Shown here: in pieces, positions 19,235 through 27,020 of the stretch
How the letters are laid out: each line of letters opens with the position of its first letter
Position numbering within the stretch: position 1 is the first letter of the stretch
From: Woeseiaceae bacterium
GTDB taxonomy: Bacteria; Pseudomonadota; Gammaproteobacteria; Steroidobacterales; Woeseiaceae
DNA: 64,000 bases
Assembly: GCA_021773135.1 (NCBI GenBank)
Contig: JAJFKP010000055.1
Span: 1-64,000, forward strand
Reading direction: 5' to 3'
Translations under genes and position numbers: made by a program
The notes under the pieces: model-generated
What the model saw: the letters and a program-made list of their open reading frames with translations, nothing else
Databases searched by the model: none
Told to the model about the DNA's origin: nothing

Positions 19235-20107
19235 ATGGCTGTCTGTCCTCGAAGCAGATCACCACGAATTCGTGTGTCGATTGCGCTCGTGCTGCTTTTC
19301 CAGGTGTCTGCTCTTTTCTTGCGCAGCGTTTCAGAATTGTGGTTGTCGCGGCACGGAACTGACCCGGTCGCTGCGAAGTATTTTGGCGCACTGCTTGGCA
19401 TCGTGGCGCTCGGGATTTTCCTGACGCCGGTTATTTGCAGTATCTGGCCGGCGTTTTCGCAGCAGTTCAGGCACAGCGGCAGTCGACTCCGACTTATCGC
19501 TGCCTCAATGACTCTCGGTGTAGCACTCTGGGTAGCAAACGCCCAACTGCTGCTATTGCTTAGCGCGCTCGACTGGCTCACTGTCGTCGAGCACTCGCAC
19601 AGTGCAAGACTCATTTACCAATTTGAATGCTCGAGGGACGTGATGCTGCTGCTGGCCATCCCGGTCATGGCAATGGCTACGCCCGCGATTGAAGAGATTT
19701 GCAATCGCGGCTTGATCCTGCAAGCGCTGCTACCGAAGGGGCGTTTCTGTGCGATCCTGATTTCGAGCGCAATGTTTGCCCTGCTGCACAAACCCGGAAC
19801 CTACGCAACGGCGTTCGTGTTCGGGTTGTTTGTGTCTGTGCTGGCGTTGAATTGGCGCTCCTTGTGGGGCCCAATTATTGCACACGGTACTTTTAATTTA
19901 CTGGTCGAACTCGACCGCACCTGCCTAAGCGCCTATTGGCTCCCCGGACGACTTCAATGGCAGGCCGGCAATGCATTAGTGCATTCGATATCGTTGCTGA
20001 TCGTTTGTTTGTGTACAGCGTGCCTGCTCGTCTCGATCCGAAGGCCGGGTGCGACCTGTAAAAGCATCGCCCCAACCGCTTGGACTGACTTTTCTAAAAA
20101 GAAGTAG
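19235..20107 (+). CDS. CPBP family intramembrane metalloprotease, possible bacteriocin immunity protein
   Basis: 290 residues with about seven hydrophobic segments. All three CPBP/Abi motifs are intact: EEICNR (EExxxR, near residue 151), FALLH (FxxxH) and HGTFN (HxxxN). The family includes CAAX-processing proteases and, in Gram-positive bacteriocin loci, self-immunity proteins such as those of the plantaricin and sakacin clusters. Here its 3' end overlaps by 14 bases, tail to tail, the gene for a double-glycine-leader peptide, so an immunity or processing role is a reasonable but unproven inference. Confidence 0.85.
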   Translation: MAVCPRSRSPRIRVSIALVLLFQVSALFLRSVSELWLSRHGTDPVAAKYFGALLGIVALGIFLTPVICSIWPAFSQQFRHSGSRLRLIAASMTLGVALWVANAQLLLLLSALDWLTVVEHSHSARLIYQFECSRDVMLLLAIPVMAMATPAIEEICNRGLILQALLPKGRFCAILISSAMFALLHKPGTYATAFVFGLFVSVLALNWRSLWGPIIAHGTFNLLVELDRTCLSAYWLPGRLQWQAGNALVHSISLLIVCLCTACLLVSIRRPGATCKSIAPTAWTDFSKKK

Positions 20108-20273
20108 CCACCCTTTCAATCATATGCGACGTCGCCGCAACCAGCCCTTCATAGATATTGATCAGGTCCTGCCCGACGCTGCTGCCGTCCGTGATCCCAT
20201 AGTAACTGTTAGCCGGTGTGCACTGCAGTCCGCCTGCAACCGAACCAAGTTCTTCATTTTTTAGTTCTCGCAT
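20094..20273 (-). CDS. Double-glycine-leader peptide, microcin V-like precursor
   Basis: 59 residues. The leader MRELKNEELGSVAGG (1-15) has the ELxxVxGG pattern cleaved by C39-peptidase ABC exporters and closely matches the microcin V leader (MRTLTLNELDSVSGG). The predicted core is 44 residues, starts LQCTPANSYYG, has one Cys, and contains an amphipathic helix-like centre (GQDLINIYEGLVAATSHMIERV). Start choice: GGAGG lies 8 bases before ATG 20273; the ATG at 20288 lacks such a site. No peptidase-exporter is in the window, so export would need genes elsewhere. A Nif11-like or other secreted peptide is the alternative. Confidence 0.75.
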   Translation of the reverse strand: MRELKNEELGSVAGGLQCTPANSYYGITDGSSVGQDLINIYEGLVAATSHMIERVATSF

Positions 20274-20540
20274 ATCATCAACCTCCATGTTGATTTTCGT
20301 AGTATGACGCAGCAACACGCTGTCGCCGTTTATCGCTCTGTGCGATTTCACACCATATGCTGCCGCAGCCGTGCTGACAGCGCCGAAAACGGGACGAAAC
20401 ACACAAAAACAGCATAATCCGGCACAATGGGGGCGCTTTGGTTGCCGCCGTGTGATGTACCGCACAGTCCCGACCGGCACTCATTATTAGTGTTCAAGAC
20501 TGGCGAGATTTCGCACATTGGACGATTGAGGAGTATGGAC

Positions 20541-21206
20541 ATGGAATTCCTGCGACAGAAAATCATAGTAGCGCTCGGCATGCTTTTGCTCGGCGCCACG
20601 GCGACAGCAAACGATGATATTTGGTTTGGCATTAAAGCCGGCACATTGGGCTTCGGCGCCGAAGCGGCATGGCGACCGCTGGAGTGGCTGGACGTCCGCG
20701 CGGGCGCGAACTTCTACGATTACGACGATTCCGGCTCACAGGCCGGCATCAATTACAACGCGACGCTGGCACTGGACACATATTACGTAACAGGAAATTT
20801 ACACTTCCCGCTGAGCCCGTTCCGCTTAACGGCAGGCGCTTTTGCCAACAACAACGAAGTGCAATTGGCGAGCGTTGATACGGCGAGTTTCCTGATCGGG
20901 GACAACCCGGTTCCTTACACTGCGGCCGAAGTTGGCACACTGCGAAGTGTTGCCAGTTTCGATAGTTTTGCACCGTATGTAGGCGCGGGTTTCGATTTCG
21001 ATGTGATGGATCGATTCGGGCTGTCATTGGATTTCGGCGTGCTTTTGCAGGGCGACCCAACGATTGTGACGACAGCGGATGGTACGCTGAGTCAGAATCA
21101 GGCTTTTCTTGACGACATCAATGCCGAGACCCAGGAACTCCTCAATGAAATTGATGACATTAAAGTCTATCCGGTAGTCAGCCTCGGATTTAATTTCAAC
21201 TTCTGA
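20541..21206 (+). CDS. Small outer-membrane beta-barrel-like protein
   Basis: 221 residues with a signal peptide (MEFLRQKIIVALGMLLLGATATA) and alternating hydrophobic strands ending in the aromatic VVSLGFNFNF, a typical Omp C-terminus. Strands such as WLDVRAGANFYDYDDSG and PYVGAGFDFDV suggest an eight-stranded OmpW/OmpA-type barrel. GAGGAG is 7 bases before ATG 20541, which decides against ATG 20535. It is followed at once by a strong terminator and is likely monocistronic. Function unknown. Confidence 0.75.
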   Translation: MEFLRQKIIVALGMLLLGATATANDDIWFGIKAGTLGFGAEAAWRPLEWLDVRAGANFYDYDDSGSQAGINYNATLALDTYYVTGNLHFPLSPFRLTAGAFANNNEVQLASVDTASFLIGDNPVPYTAAEVGTLRSVASFDSFAPYVGAGFDFDVMDRFGLSLDFGVLLQGDPTIVTTADGTLSQNQAFLDDINAETQELLNEIDDIKVYPVVSLGFNFNF

Positions 21207-21229
21207 TAATCAACCCGATCTCGACATAC

Positions 21230-21264
21230 GGCCGGCGCTGACAGTGAGCGTCGGCCTTTTTTTT
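21230..21264 (+). terminator. Rho-independent terminator
   Basis: GGCCGGCGCT (21230-21239) pairs with AGCGTCGGCC (21247-21256), with one G-T wobble, and is followed by eight T. It ends the outer-membrane protein gene, before the convergent flavoprotein gene. Confidence 0.9.
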
Positions 21265-21282
21265 GCCGCCTCATCAATATTC

Positions 21283-22623
21283 CTAATCAAACATCTCCGA
21301 TAGTTGTCGCAGCGCGATCGCGCCCTGGGCATATGCAAGCCGCAACGACGGTAGCGGGAATCTGGCCGGCATACCCTGCACAATTGCCGGCAGTGACGCC
21401 GGGGGAACAGCTGAATCCAGTTTGTTCGTAGCCAGCCAGTCAGCCACCTGCTTGCCTGACCAGGTGGCAGTATTCACTCCATTGCCATGGTAGCCGAAAG
21501 CGAAATAGACTGACCTGTCGTTTTCAAACTGGCCGATTGACGGGGTCCGCTTTCGAGTCATGCAAACCAGGCCCTGCCAGCGGTAGTCAATCCGGACATC
21601 GCGCCACAACGGAAAGAGCTCGTGCATTCTGGCTATCAGTCTGACGTAATTTCTCTCTGTACCTGCAGCATCGCCGCTTGCGCCGCCCCTGCCACCGAAC
21701 ATGAACCGGCCATCTGGCAACAGGCGAAAGTAGTTGAGCAGGCTTAAGGATGTTATCGCTGGACACTCCGTTCGCCATCGATGCGCCGCCAGTTCATCGG
21801 TGTTCAGCGGCCGCGTCACAACTATCGAGCTGATCATCGGCAGCACACGACCTCGCAATACGCGGTGCAGATGTTCGGGTGCGAAACCGTTGGTTGCTAC
21901 GATGACTCGTGCAGCACGAATTGTTCCTGCTTTCGTGGTCAAAATATGCCGCCCATCCTGACGCGACCAGGCAACTACCTCGCTGTGCGCATGAATTCTT
22001 GCCCCGCGTCTTTCTGCCGCTGCCGCCAGCCCCCGAACGTAACGTAACGGATGCAGTCCGAACGTGGGTTTCAGGACTGCCCCACCCTGTTGCAGGGGGC
22101 TATCGAAAAAATGCTCACGAAATTCTGCTGCCTCCAGAACCTGTGAATCCAGGCCGAGCACCCGAAACTGAAACTCTGCATGTTTTTTCAGCTGCACGAA
22201 GCCACGCGCGGACACCGCAATGGCTACTTCAGCATCACCCTGGCGCGGGGAGTCGATCCCTTCGTCGATAATAAGGTCACGAACCAGTCCGACGGCCTCT
22301 ACCTGACCCGCGTAATATGAGCGAGCGCAGTCCAGGCCGAATTTGTCGACCATTTTCTCGGCACCGAGCACTTCGGCGCCGATAGAGCAAAAGCCGCCAT
22401 TGCGCCCTGATGCCCCCCACCCGATATGACCGGCCTCAAGCACACGTACATCCAGTTGATAGTCGCGGCACAAATGATAGGCGGCCGACAGGCCGGTATA
22501 GCCACCACCGATGATGGCTACGTCGCATTGTTCATCGCCGCACAATGGCTCTGCTGCAGGAAGCCCTGCACCAACGCTGGTTGCTTCCCAGTAGGATGGG
22601 GCAGGCTGATCGAAGCGGTACAT
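21283..22623 (-). CDS. FAD-dependent amine/amino-acid oxidase (PuuB/DAO family)
   Basis: 446-residue flavoprotein of the D-amino-acid oxidase superfamily. The dinucleotide-binding motif is VAIIGGGYTGLSAAYHL (about 35-51), followed by GASGRNGGFCS, typical of gamma-glutamylputrescine oxidase-like enzymes; the C-terminal region has YRWQGLVCMTRKRTPSIGQ and FGYHGNGVNTATWSGK. Such enzymes oxidatively deaminate amines or small amino acids. It lies 39 bases after the MFS gene on the same strand, so the pair may import and oxidise an amine. The substrate cannot be told. Confidence 0.85.
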   Translation of the reverse strand: MYRFDQPAPSYWEATSVGAGLPAAEPLCGDEQCDVAIIGGGYTGLSAAYHLCRDYQLDVRVLEAGHIGWGASGRNGGFCSIGAEVLGAEKMVDKFGLDCARSYYAGQVEAVGLVRDLIIDEGIDSPRQGDAEVAIAVSARGFVQLKKHAEFQFRVLGLDSQVLEAAEFREHFFDSPLQQGGAVLKPTFGLHPLRYVRGLAAAAERRGARIHAHSEVVAWSRQDGRHILTTKAGTIRAARVIVATNGFAPEHLHRVLRGRVLPMISSIVVTRPLNTDELAAHRWRTECPAITSLSLLNYFRLLPDGRFMFGGRGGASGDAAGTERNYVRLIARMHELFPLWRDVRIDYRWQGLVCMTRKRTPSIGQFENDRSVYFAFGYHGNGVNTATWSGKQVADWLATNKLDSAVPPASLPAIVQGMPARFPLPSLRLAYAQGAIALRQLSEMFD

Positions 22624-22662
22624 TGCTTCGTTGTAAAGCCAGTTGCTCAGAGCGCTCTCCTG

Positions 22663-23859
22663 CTAAGCGGCGCTCGGCTGCAGCCTTGCAACCAACGGAT
22701 CCTTGCGCACGAAGAAAAGTCCGAAAACGACGACCGCGAGCAGGGGCAATGGCACCAGGATCAGTGTTAGCCACCCGTAGGCGTGAATTATGGTGCCAGC
22801 AAGCAACGACGCGAGCGCCGATGTCCCGAATACGCAAAATTCATTCATGCCTTGCGCCCGGAATCGTTCGGCAGTCGCATAAGTTCGCGTGACCATTGTC
22901 GTGCCACCGACGTAGAGAAAATTCCAACCAACGCCCAGGAGCACTAGTGCGCCGAAATAGTGCATATATTCCTGACCCTGTAGCCCGATAAGGCACGCAC
23001 CGACCAAGCCAATTGCACCAATGATCATCATCCGTACCATGCCGACTTTTTCGATCAGAATGCCTGATACCAACGACGGAACATACATTGCGAGAACGTG
23101 AGCACGAATAACCTGTGCAGTATCGTCAAGAGAAAAACCATCGTGCACATGCATGCTGAGCGGGGTCGCAGTCATGATAAAGGTCATCACACCATAAGCG
23201 ACAGCGCCGCCTAAAACGGCCACGATAAAAACAGGTTGCGCCGCAATTTCCCGCAAGGGTCTTTGCGGTTCTGCTTCAACTGTGGTGGCTCCCTCGCCGC
23301 GAAATGGATCCAGCGTGAGGTGGAGTAAGCTCTGTAGCACGTAAAGCCCTGACAACGCGATCAGCGTGCCCAGATACTGCACCGAGGGAATCGCATATTG
23401 GCCATATTTAACGAGTTCGGGGCCAACGATTGCGCCACCAATGGCACCCAGTAATACAAAGGAGATAGCGCGTGGCGAATACCGTGGCTCAACGCTCTCA
23501 GCCGCGGCATAGCGATATTGCAGTGTAAAGGCCATGTTCAGGCCAAATGCCGCACCAGCGATGACGAAAATCGCAAAGCTTTCGAGATATAGTGCGAGAC
23601 CGGCAAGCGCCATCGCAACGACGGAACTGACCGATGCCAGGGCAAAGCCGAACTTGCGCCCTATTCTTCTCATCAGCATAGTTGCCGGAATTGCTGTCGC
23701 CGCGCCGAACAACACCATGATGGAAACCGGCAGCGTTGCGATGGTTGGATCACTGGAAAGCTTGGTGCCGATAATGCCACCGAGCGTTACCATGATAATC
23801 GCGCCCGTCGCGGATATAAGCTGGCAACTGGTTAATATGATGATGTTTTTTAGGTGCAT
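22663..23859 (-). CDS. MFS transporter
   Basis: 398 residues with twelve predicted hydrophobic helices and the loop motif MLMRRIGRKFGF between helices 2 and 3, characteristic of the major facilitator superfamily. ATG 23859 is chosen because the 57 codons open upstream are Cys/Arg-rich, unlike a transporter N-terminus. The gene precedes the amine-oxidase-like flavoprotein and probably shares its transcript. Substrate unknown. Confidence 0.85.
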   Translation of the reverse strand: MHLKNIIILTSCQLISATGAIIMVTLGGIIGTKLSSDPTIATLPVSIMVLFGAATAIPATMLMRRIGRKFGFALASVSSVVAMALAGLALYLESFAIFVIAGAAFGLNMAFTLQYRYAAAESVEPRYSPRAISFVLLGAIGGAIVGPELVKYGQYAIPSVQYLGTLIALSGLYVLQSLLHLTLDPFRGEGATTVEAEPQRPLREIAAQPVFIVAVLGGAVAYGVMTFIMTATPLSMHVHDGFSLDDTAQVIRAHVLAMYVPSLVSGILIEKVGMVRMMIIGAIGLVGACLIGLQGQEYMHYFGALVLLGVGWNFLYVGGTTMVTRTYATAERFRAQGMNEFCVFGTSALASLLAGTIIHAYGWLTLILVPLPLLAVVVFGLFFVRKDPLVARLQPSAA

Positions 23860-23977
23860 GCGCTCAAGTTCTGATAATCGTCTCGGCCGCCGAAGCCGCG
23901 CATTCTCACATATTCTGCAGCATGAGTACGATTTACCTGCATAGCTGCAGGCTGCTTGGCGACATTCGAAAACCCCT

Positions 23978-24394
23978 GTGCTGCAAATCACTGAACAAAT
24001 CGCAATACCGGATGCGGAAATCGAACTCACTGCGATTCGATCGCAGGGCCCGGGCGGTCAAAATGTCAATAAAGTTGCAACAGCAATACATCTTCGATTC
24101 AACATCCAGGCATCTGCTGCGTTACCAGCAGAGGTGAAAGCGCGTCTCATCTGCTTGAGAGATCGTCGCATAACCGCAGACGGGATCGTGAACATTAAAG
24201 CGCAGCGATCGCGCAGCCAGGACAAGAATCGCGTCGATGCCCGGAAACGCTTGGCAGACCTGATTCGCAAGGGATTGGCCAAACCCAGGTCCAGAAAGAA
24301 AACCAGGCCGGGGAAAAAAGCACGGGAGAAACGCCTTGCCGACAAGGCACATCGCTCAAAAGTAAAAAAGACCAGGGGAAAAGTGTCCGATTAA
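23978..24394 (+). CDS. arfB: Alternative ribosome-rescue factor ArfB (YaeJ)
   Basis: 138-residue peptidyl-tRNA hydrolase that frees stalled ribosomes. The release-factor motif GGQ sits in SQGPGGQNVNKV (about 23-34) and the C-terminus is the highly basic tail (KPRSRKKTRPGKKAREKR...) that enters the empty mRNA channel. It starts at GTG 23978, divergent from the MFS gene. Confidence 0.95.
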   Translation: MLQITEQIAIPDAEIELTAIRSQGPGGQNVNKVATAIHLRFNIQASAALPAEVKARLICLRDRRITADGIVNIKAQRSRSQDKNRVDARKRLADLIRKGLAKPRSRKKTRPGKKAREKRLADKAHRSKVKKTRGKVSD

Positions 24395-24724
24395 TCGTCA
24401 GTTGGGCCGAACCCGGGTCGCATTACAGCGGCTCGTCTTGTGCTGCCGGTAAATCCGATGATCCGGGCCGCAATCCTCATCGATAGCCGCTGCCTGATCT
24501 CGAGCTTCGGGGCAGCTTGTCCGTTGCGAAATGCAGCGCCGACCTGACTGTCAAGCACTCGCATCGCAGGCAGCCTAGCAGGTCGCCGCCCGCCGCTGAA
24601 TGCTCGCGCTGGATCCGTTTCCGGCGCGGCGGCATGCAGACCCCCTCTTTCTGGTCGTTTCCGCAGCTCGGCTTGCCGCGACGGTTGTTCAAACCCCGCA
24701 CCTGCAGGGCGTTGAGGCGCAGGT
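24395..24724. other. Intergenic region without a recognised gene
   Basis: About 330 bases after arfB. Short open frames exist on both strands but none has a convincing start site or family pattern. No terminator with a T-run, tRNA or repeat array was seen. Confidence 0.5.
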
Positions 24725-24753
24725 TTTACTGCCGCCGACGGTGGTGTTATAAT
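24725..24753 (+). promoter_or_regulatory. Sigma-70-type promoter
   Basis: TTTACT (24725-24730), a 17-base spacer and a perfect TATAAT (24748-24753) lie 40 bases before the start of the small two-gene operon at 24794. It is the best-matching -10 box seen in the window. Confidence 0.6.
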
Positions 24754-24793
24754 GTTACCAAAATACCTTTTTATACCCTACAGGCAGGCGAGC

Positions 24794-25048
24794 ATGACGC
24801 GAAAATTAGTGGAACGAACCCAAACCGGCGTGCGGCTCGAAAAGTCGCTACTCAAAGTGCTCAAAGGGTTGGCCGAATATTGCGACCTGAGCCTGGGGGA
24901 TCTATTGGAGGGCATCGTCCTGCACACTTTTGAGGGGAAGACGCCATTTTCGGCCGAGACCCAGGCGAAGATTGCGGATCTGAAGAAGGTTTACGGGTGC
25001 GAGCTGACGGCGGCGGACAGCCACCGGCTCAGGGAGACGTCAGAATGA
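24794..25048 (+). CDS. Small conserved protein, possibly ribbon-helix-helix-like
   Basis: 84 residues: MTRKLVERTQTGVRLEKSL followed by LKGLAEYCDLSLGDLLEGIVLHTFEGKTPFS and a helical end. The VRLEK strand followed by two helices resembles the ribbon-helix-helix DNA-binding fold, though the match is loose. Similar small proteins are common as unnamed conserved genes in Proteobacteria. The start at 24794 is preferred to 24752, which precedes the promoter-proximal leader. It overlaps the next gene by ATGA. Confidence 0.65.
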   Translation: MTRKLVERTQTGVRLEKSLLKVLKGLAEYCDLSLGDLLEGIVLHTFEGKTPFSAETQAKIADLKKVYGCELTAADSHRLRETSE

Positions 25049-25470
25049 CGCGGCAAACGTTTCAACGTTGCGAGTTGACAGAACCCGGGCCGACCATAGA
25101 GGAGTTCGAAGCGCTGGCGATCGACGCGAAGCGATTTAACCACCAATGCCATATCTTTGTTGCCTGGTCGTATCTTCGGGACCACGACCTGCTCGTAAGC
25201 ATCGCGCGATTCCGAAACACGCTCAAACGATTCACGCTCAAGCTCGGAGAACCCGGCAAGTATCACGAGACCATCACCTGGTTCTTCATAGCTATCGTTG
25301 CCGAGCGTATCGACCGTGACCCCGGCGCGGACTGGCACGAATTCGTCGAGCAAAATCAGGATTTATTCACGCCACCGCCCGGAATACTGGGAAAATACTA
25401 CTCGAGCCACCGGCTCGATTCAGTCACTGCGCGGCGGCAGTTCCTGCTGCCCGACTTGTTGACGCACTGA
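25045..25470 (+). CDS. Conserved protein of unknown function
   Basis: 141 residues, mostly helical. Two conserved-looking signatures stand out: KRFNHQCHIFVAWSYLRDHDLLVSIARF and GKYHETITWFFIAIVAERI, with histidines that could bind a metal. I recall a widespread unnamed family with the same FNHxxH...AWxYL and YHETIT patterns. It is translationally coupled to the small upstream gene (ATGA overlap), with GGAG before its ATG. Function unknown. Confidence 0.7.
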   Translation: MTRQTFQRCELTEPGPTIEEFEALAIDAKRFNHQCHIFVAWSYLRDHDLLVSIARFRNTLKRFTLKLGEPGKYHETITWFFIAIVAERIDRDPGADWHEFVEQNQDLFTPPPGILGKYYSSHRLDSVTARRQFLLPDLLTH

Positions 25471-25687
25471 CCGATACGCGGGTCGGCACAGGCTGTGCTT
25501 CAGAGCCAGCAAACGGTTCGTATTTGACATAACCCGATGCTCCCAGCTCGTACCGGCGCCGGAAAAGGTGCATAGATAACCCGTAACATACGGTTTTTAA
25601 ATTAAATTATCGACAATTCAAGCATGGTCGTCGTGACTGGGACCGAATCACTCCTAAACCTTGCCGAATCGACCTATACTCTCTCAC
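25471..25687. other. Intergenic region before the Fic operator array
   Basis: Non-coding by my reading. It becomes AT-rich near 25595-25612 and contains one isolated TCGACA (25610-25615), the same hexamer as in the array that follows. The Fic reading frame is open through part of it but without a plausible start. Confidence 0.4.
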
Positions 25688-25834
25688 ATGTCGAAAAAGC
25701 GCCTGTTTTTCGACATATACTGGAATCCTGTCGATCATATCGACACCACGACTGTATATGTCGACAAAAATGCCTTTTATCGACATATTCTCTCGAAGAG
25801 TCGATGCTGTCGACACATCGGCAAGACCTGTCGA
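25688..25834. promoter_or_regulatory. Array of TGTCGA/TCGACA inverted repeats upstream of fic
   Basis: Three clear inverted repeats: ATGTCGAAAAA/TTTTTCGACAT (25688-25698, 25706-25716), TGTCGAT/ATCGACA (25729-25735, 25739-25745) and ATATGTCGACAAAA/TTTTATCGACATAT with one mismatch (25756-25769, 25775-25788). A perfect TGTCGACA (25808-25815) and a TGTCGA (25829-25834) follow. Half-sites recur 21 bp apart (25689/25710, 25759/25780, 25808/25829), two helical turns. This looks like a multi-site operator. The binding protein is unknown; the Fic protein's own C-terminal domain is one candidate. Confidence 0.65.
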
Positions 25835-25863
25835 ATAACGACCAGCCAGCGGAGCGCAACGAC

Positions 25864-27015
25864 ATGCCTGATTTCGATCCAAATATTCCGTTCAACGCGC
25901 TCCGGCCGCTGCCGCCGCCTGGTGAGCAGATCGAATCGACGGAAATTCTTAAGAAATGCATCAAAGCACGGGTAGCACTCGCCGAACTAAAACAGGCCGC
26001 CGAACTCATTCCCAATGCCGCTGTGCTGGTCAACGCCCTGCCCTTGCTGGAGGCACGGGCAAGCTCCGAAATAGAGAACATCGTGACCACGACCGACAAA
26101 CTTTTTGAGTTCGTCGATATGGCTGAAGGCAAAGCAGATGCAGCAACCAAGGAAGCGTTGCGCTATCGAACCGCGCTGTTCGAGGGTGCAAAGATGGTCC
26201 AACGCCAGCTGTTGAGTGTAGATATGGCTATCCATATATGCAGTACAATCAAAGATTTAGAGCTTGATATTCGAGCTGATTCTGGCACTAGACTCAGTAA
26301 TCGCAACACCGGCGAGGTCATCTATACGCCGCCTGTTGGACAGAAACTCCTGCTGGAGAAATTGCAAAACTGGTCTGATTTCATGCACGAGGAGACGGAC
26401 ATCGATCCGTTGATTCGTATGGCCATCCAGCATTATCAGTTTGAAGCGATACACCCGTTCACGGACGGTAACGGTCGCACCGGTCGAATCATCAATATTC
26501 TTTTCCTGGTACAGCAGGGCCTGCTCACCTCCCCCATTCTTTACCTGAGCCGCCACATCATTCGCAACAAGGGCGAGTACTACCGGTACCTGAACGAGGT
26601 CACCAGTCGCCAGGCATGGGGTCCATGGATCCTGTATATGCTAAACGGCGTCGAAGAAACCTGCATCTGGACCACTGACAAGATCAAAGCCATTCGTGAA
26701 CTAATGCAACACACGAGCCAGTTCGTACATAAAAAGCTGCCCAAAATTTATTCATGGGAGTTAGTTGAGGCACTCTTCAAACAGCCCTATTGCCGAATAA
26801 ACAACCTGGTCACAGCCGAGGTCGCGAAACGACAAACGGCCTCGGTATACCTGAAACAACTGTGTGACATCGGCGTATTGAAGGAATACAAGTCAGGCCG
26901 GGAGACTCTTTTCGTGCATCCCAAATACATAGAATTATTGACTGGCGAGGAGAATGTCTGGGTCTATTACGCTGGCGTCGAAACCGAAGCCGCCGCGGAA
27001 GCAACTTCCTGTTAA
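25864..27015 (+). CDS. Fic family protein AMP-transferase
   Basis: 383 residues. A Fic N-terminal domain (about 10-110) includes SSEIEN, matching the inhibitory motif [S/T]xxxE[G/N] of class II Fic proteins; the catalytic Fic motif HPFTDGNGRTGR is near residue 197; a C-terminal winged-helix-like region (about 290-370, with NLVTAEVAKRQTASVYLKQLCDIGVLKE) follows. Such proteins transfer AMP to protein hydroxyls and are held inactive by the N-terminal glutamate. ATG 25864 follows GGAG and the repeat array; the frame is open to 25624, but that part is made of the repeats. Confidence 0.88.
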   Translation: MPDFDPNIPFNALRPLPPPGEQIESTEILKKCIKARVALAELKQAAELIPNAAVLVNALPLLEARASSEIENIVTTTDKLFEFVDMAEGKADAATKEALRYRTALFEGAKMVQRQLLSVDMAIHICSTIKDLELDIRADSGTRLSNRNTGEVIYTPPVGQKLLLEKLQNWSDFMHEETDIDPLIRMAIQHYQFEAIHPFTDGNGRTGRIINILFLVQQGLLTSPILYLSRHIIRNKGEYYRYLNEVTSRQAWGPWILYMLNGVEETCIWTTDKIKAIRELMQHTSQFVHKKLPKIYSWELVEALFKQPYCRINNLVTAEVAKRQTASVYLKQLCDIGVLKEYKSGRETLFVHPKYIELLTGEENVWVYYAGVETEAAAEATSC

Positions 27016-27020
27016 CCTGA

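Noticed and set aside
20274-20480. N-terminal extension of the double-glycine peptide to 128 residues
   Set aside because: The extension is Cys/Arg-rich without family pattern, while GGAGG at correct spacing and a canonical leader point to the start at 20273.
24477-24701. 74-residue minus-strand frame after arfB
   Set aside because: Basic, Cys-containing random-looking sequence without start signal.
25688-25834. CRISPR array upstream of fic
   Set aside because: The units are palindromes of unequal length with no constant spacer and no cas genes; an operator array fits better.
25624-25863. 80-residue N-terminal extension of the Fic protein
   Set aside because: It is made of the inverted-repeat array, and ATG 25864 has its own ribosome-binding site at the usual family start.
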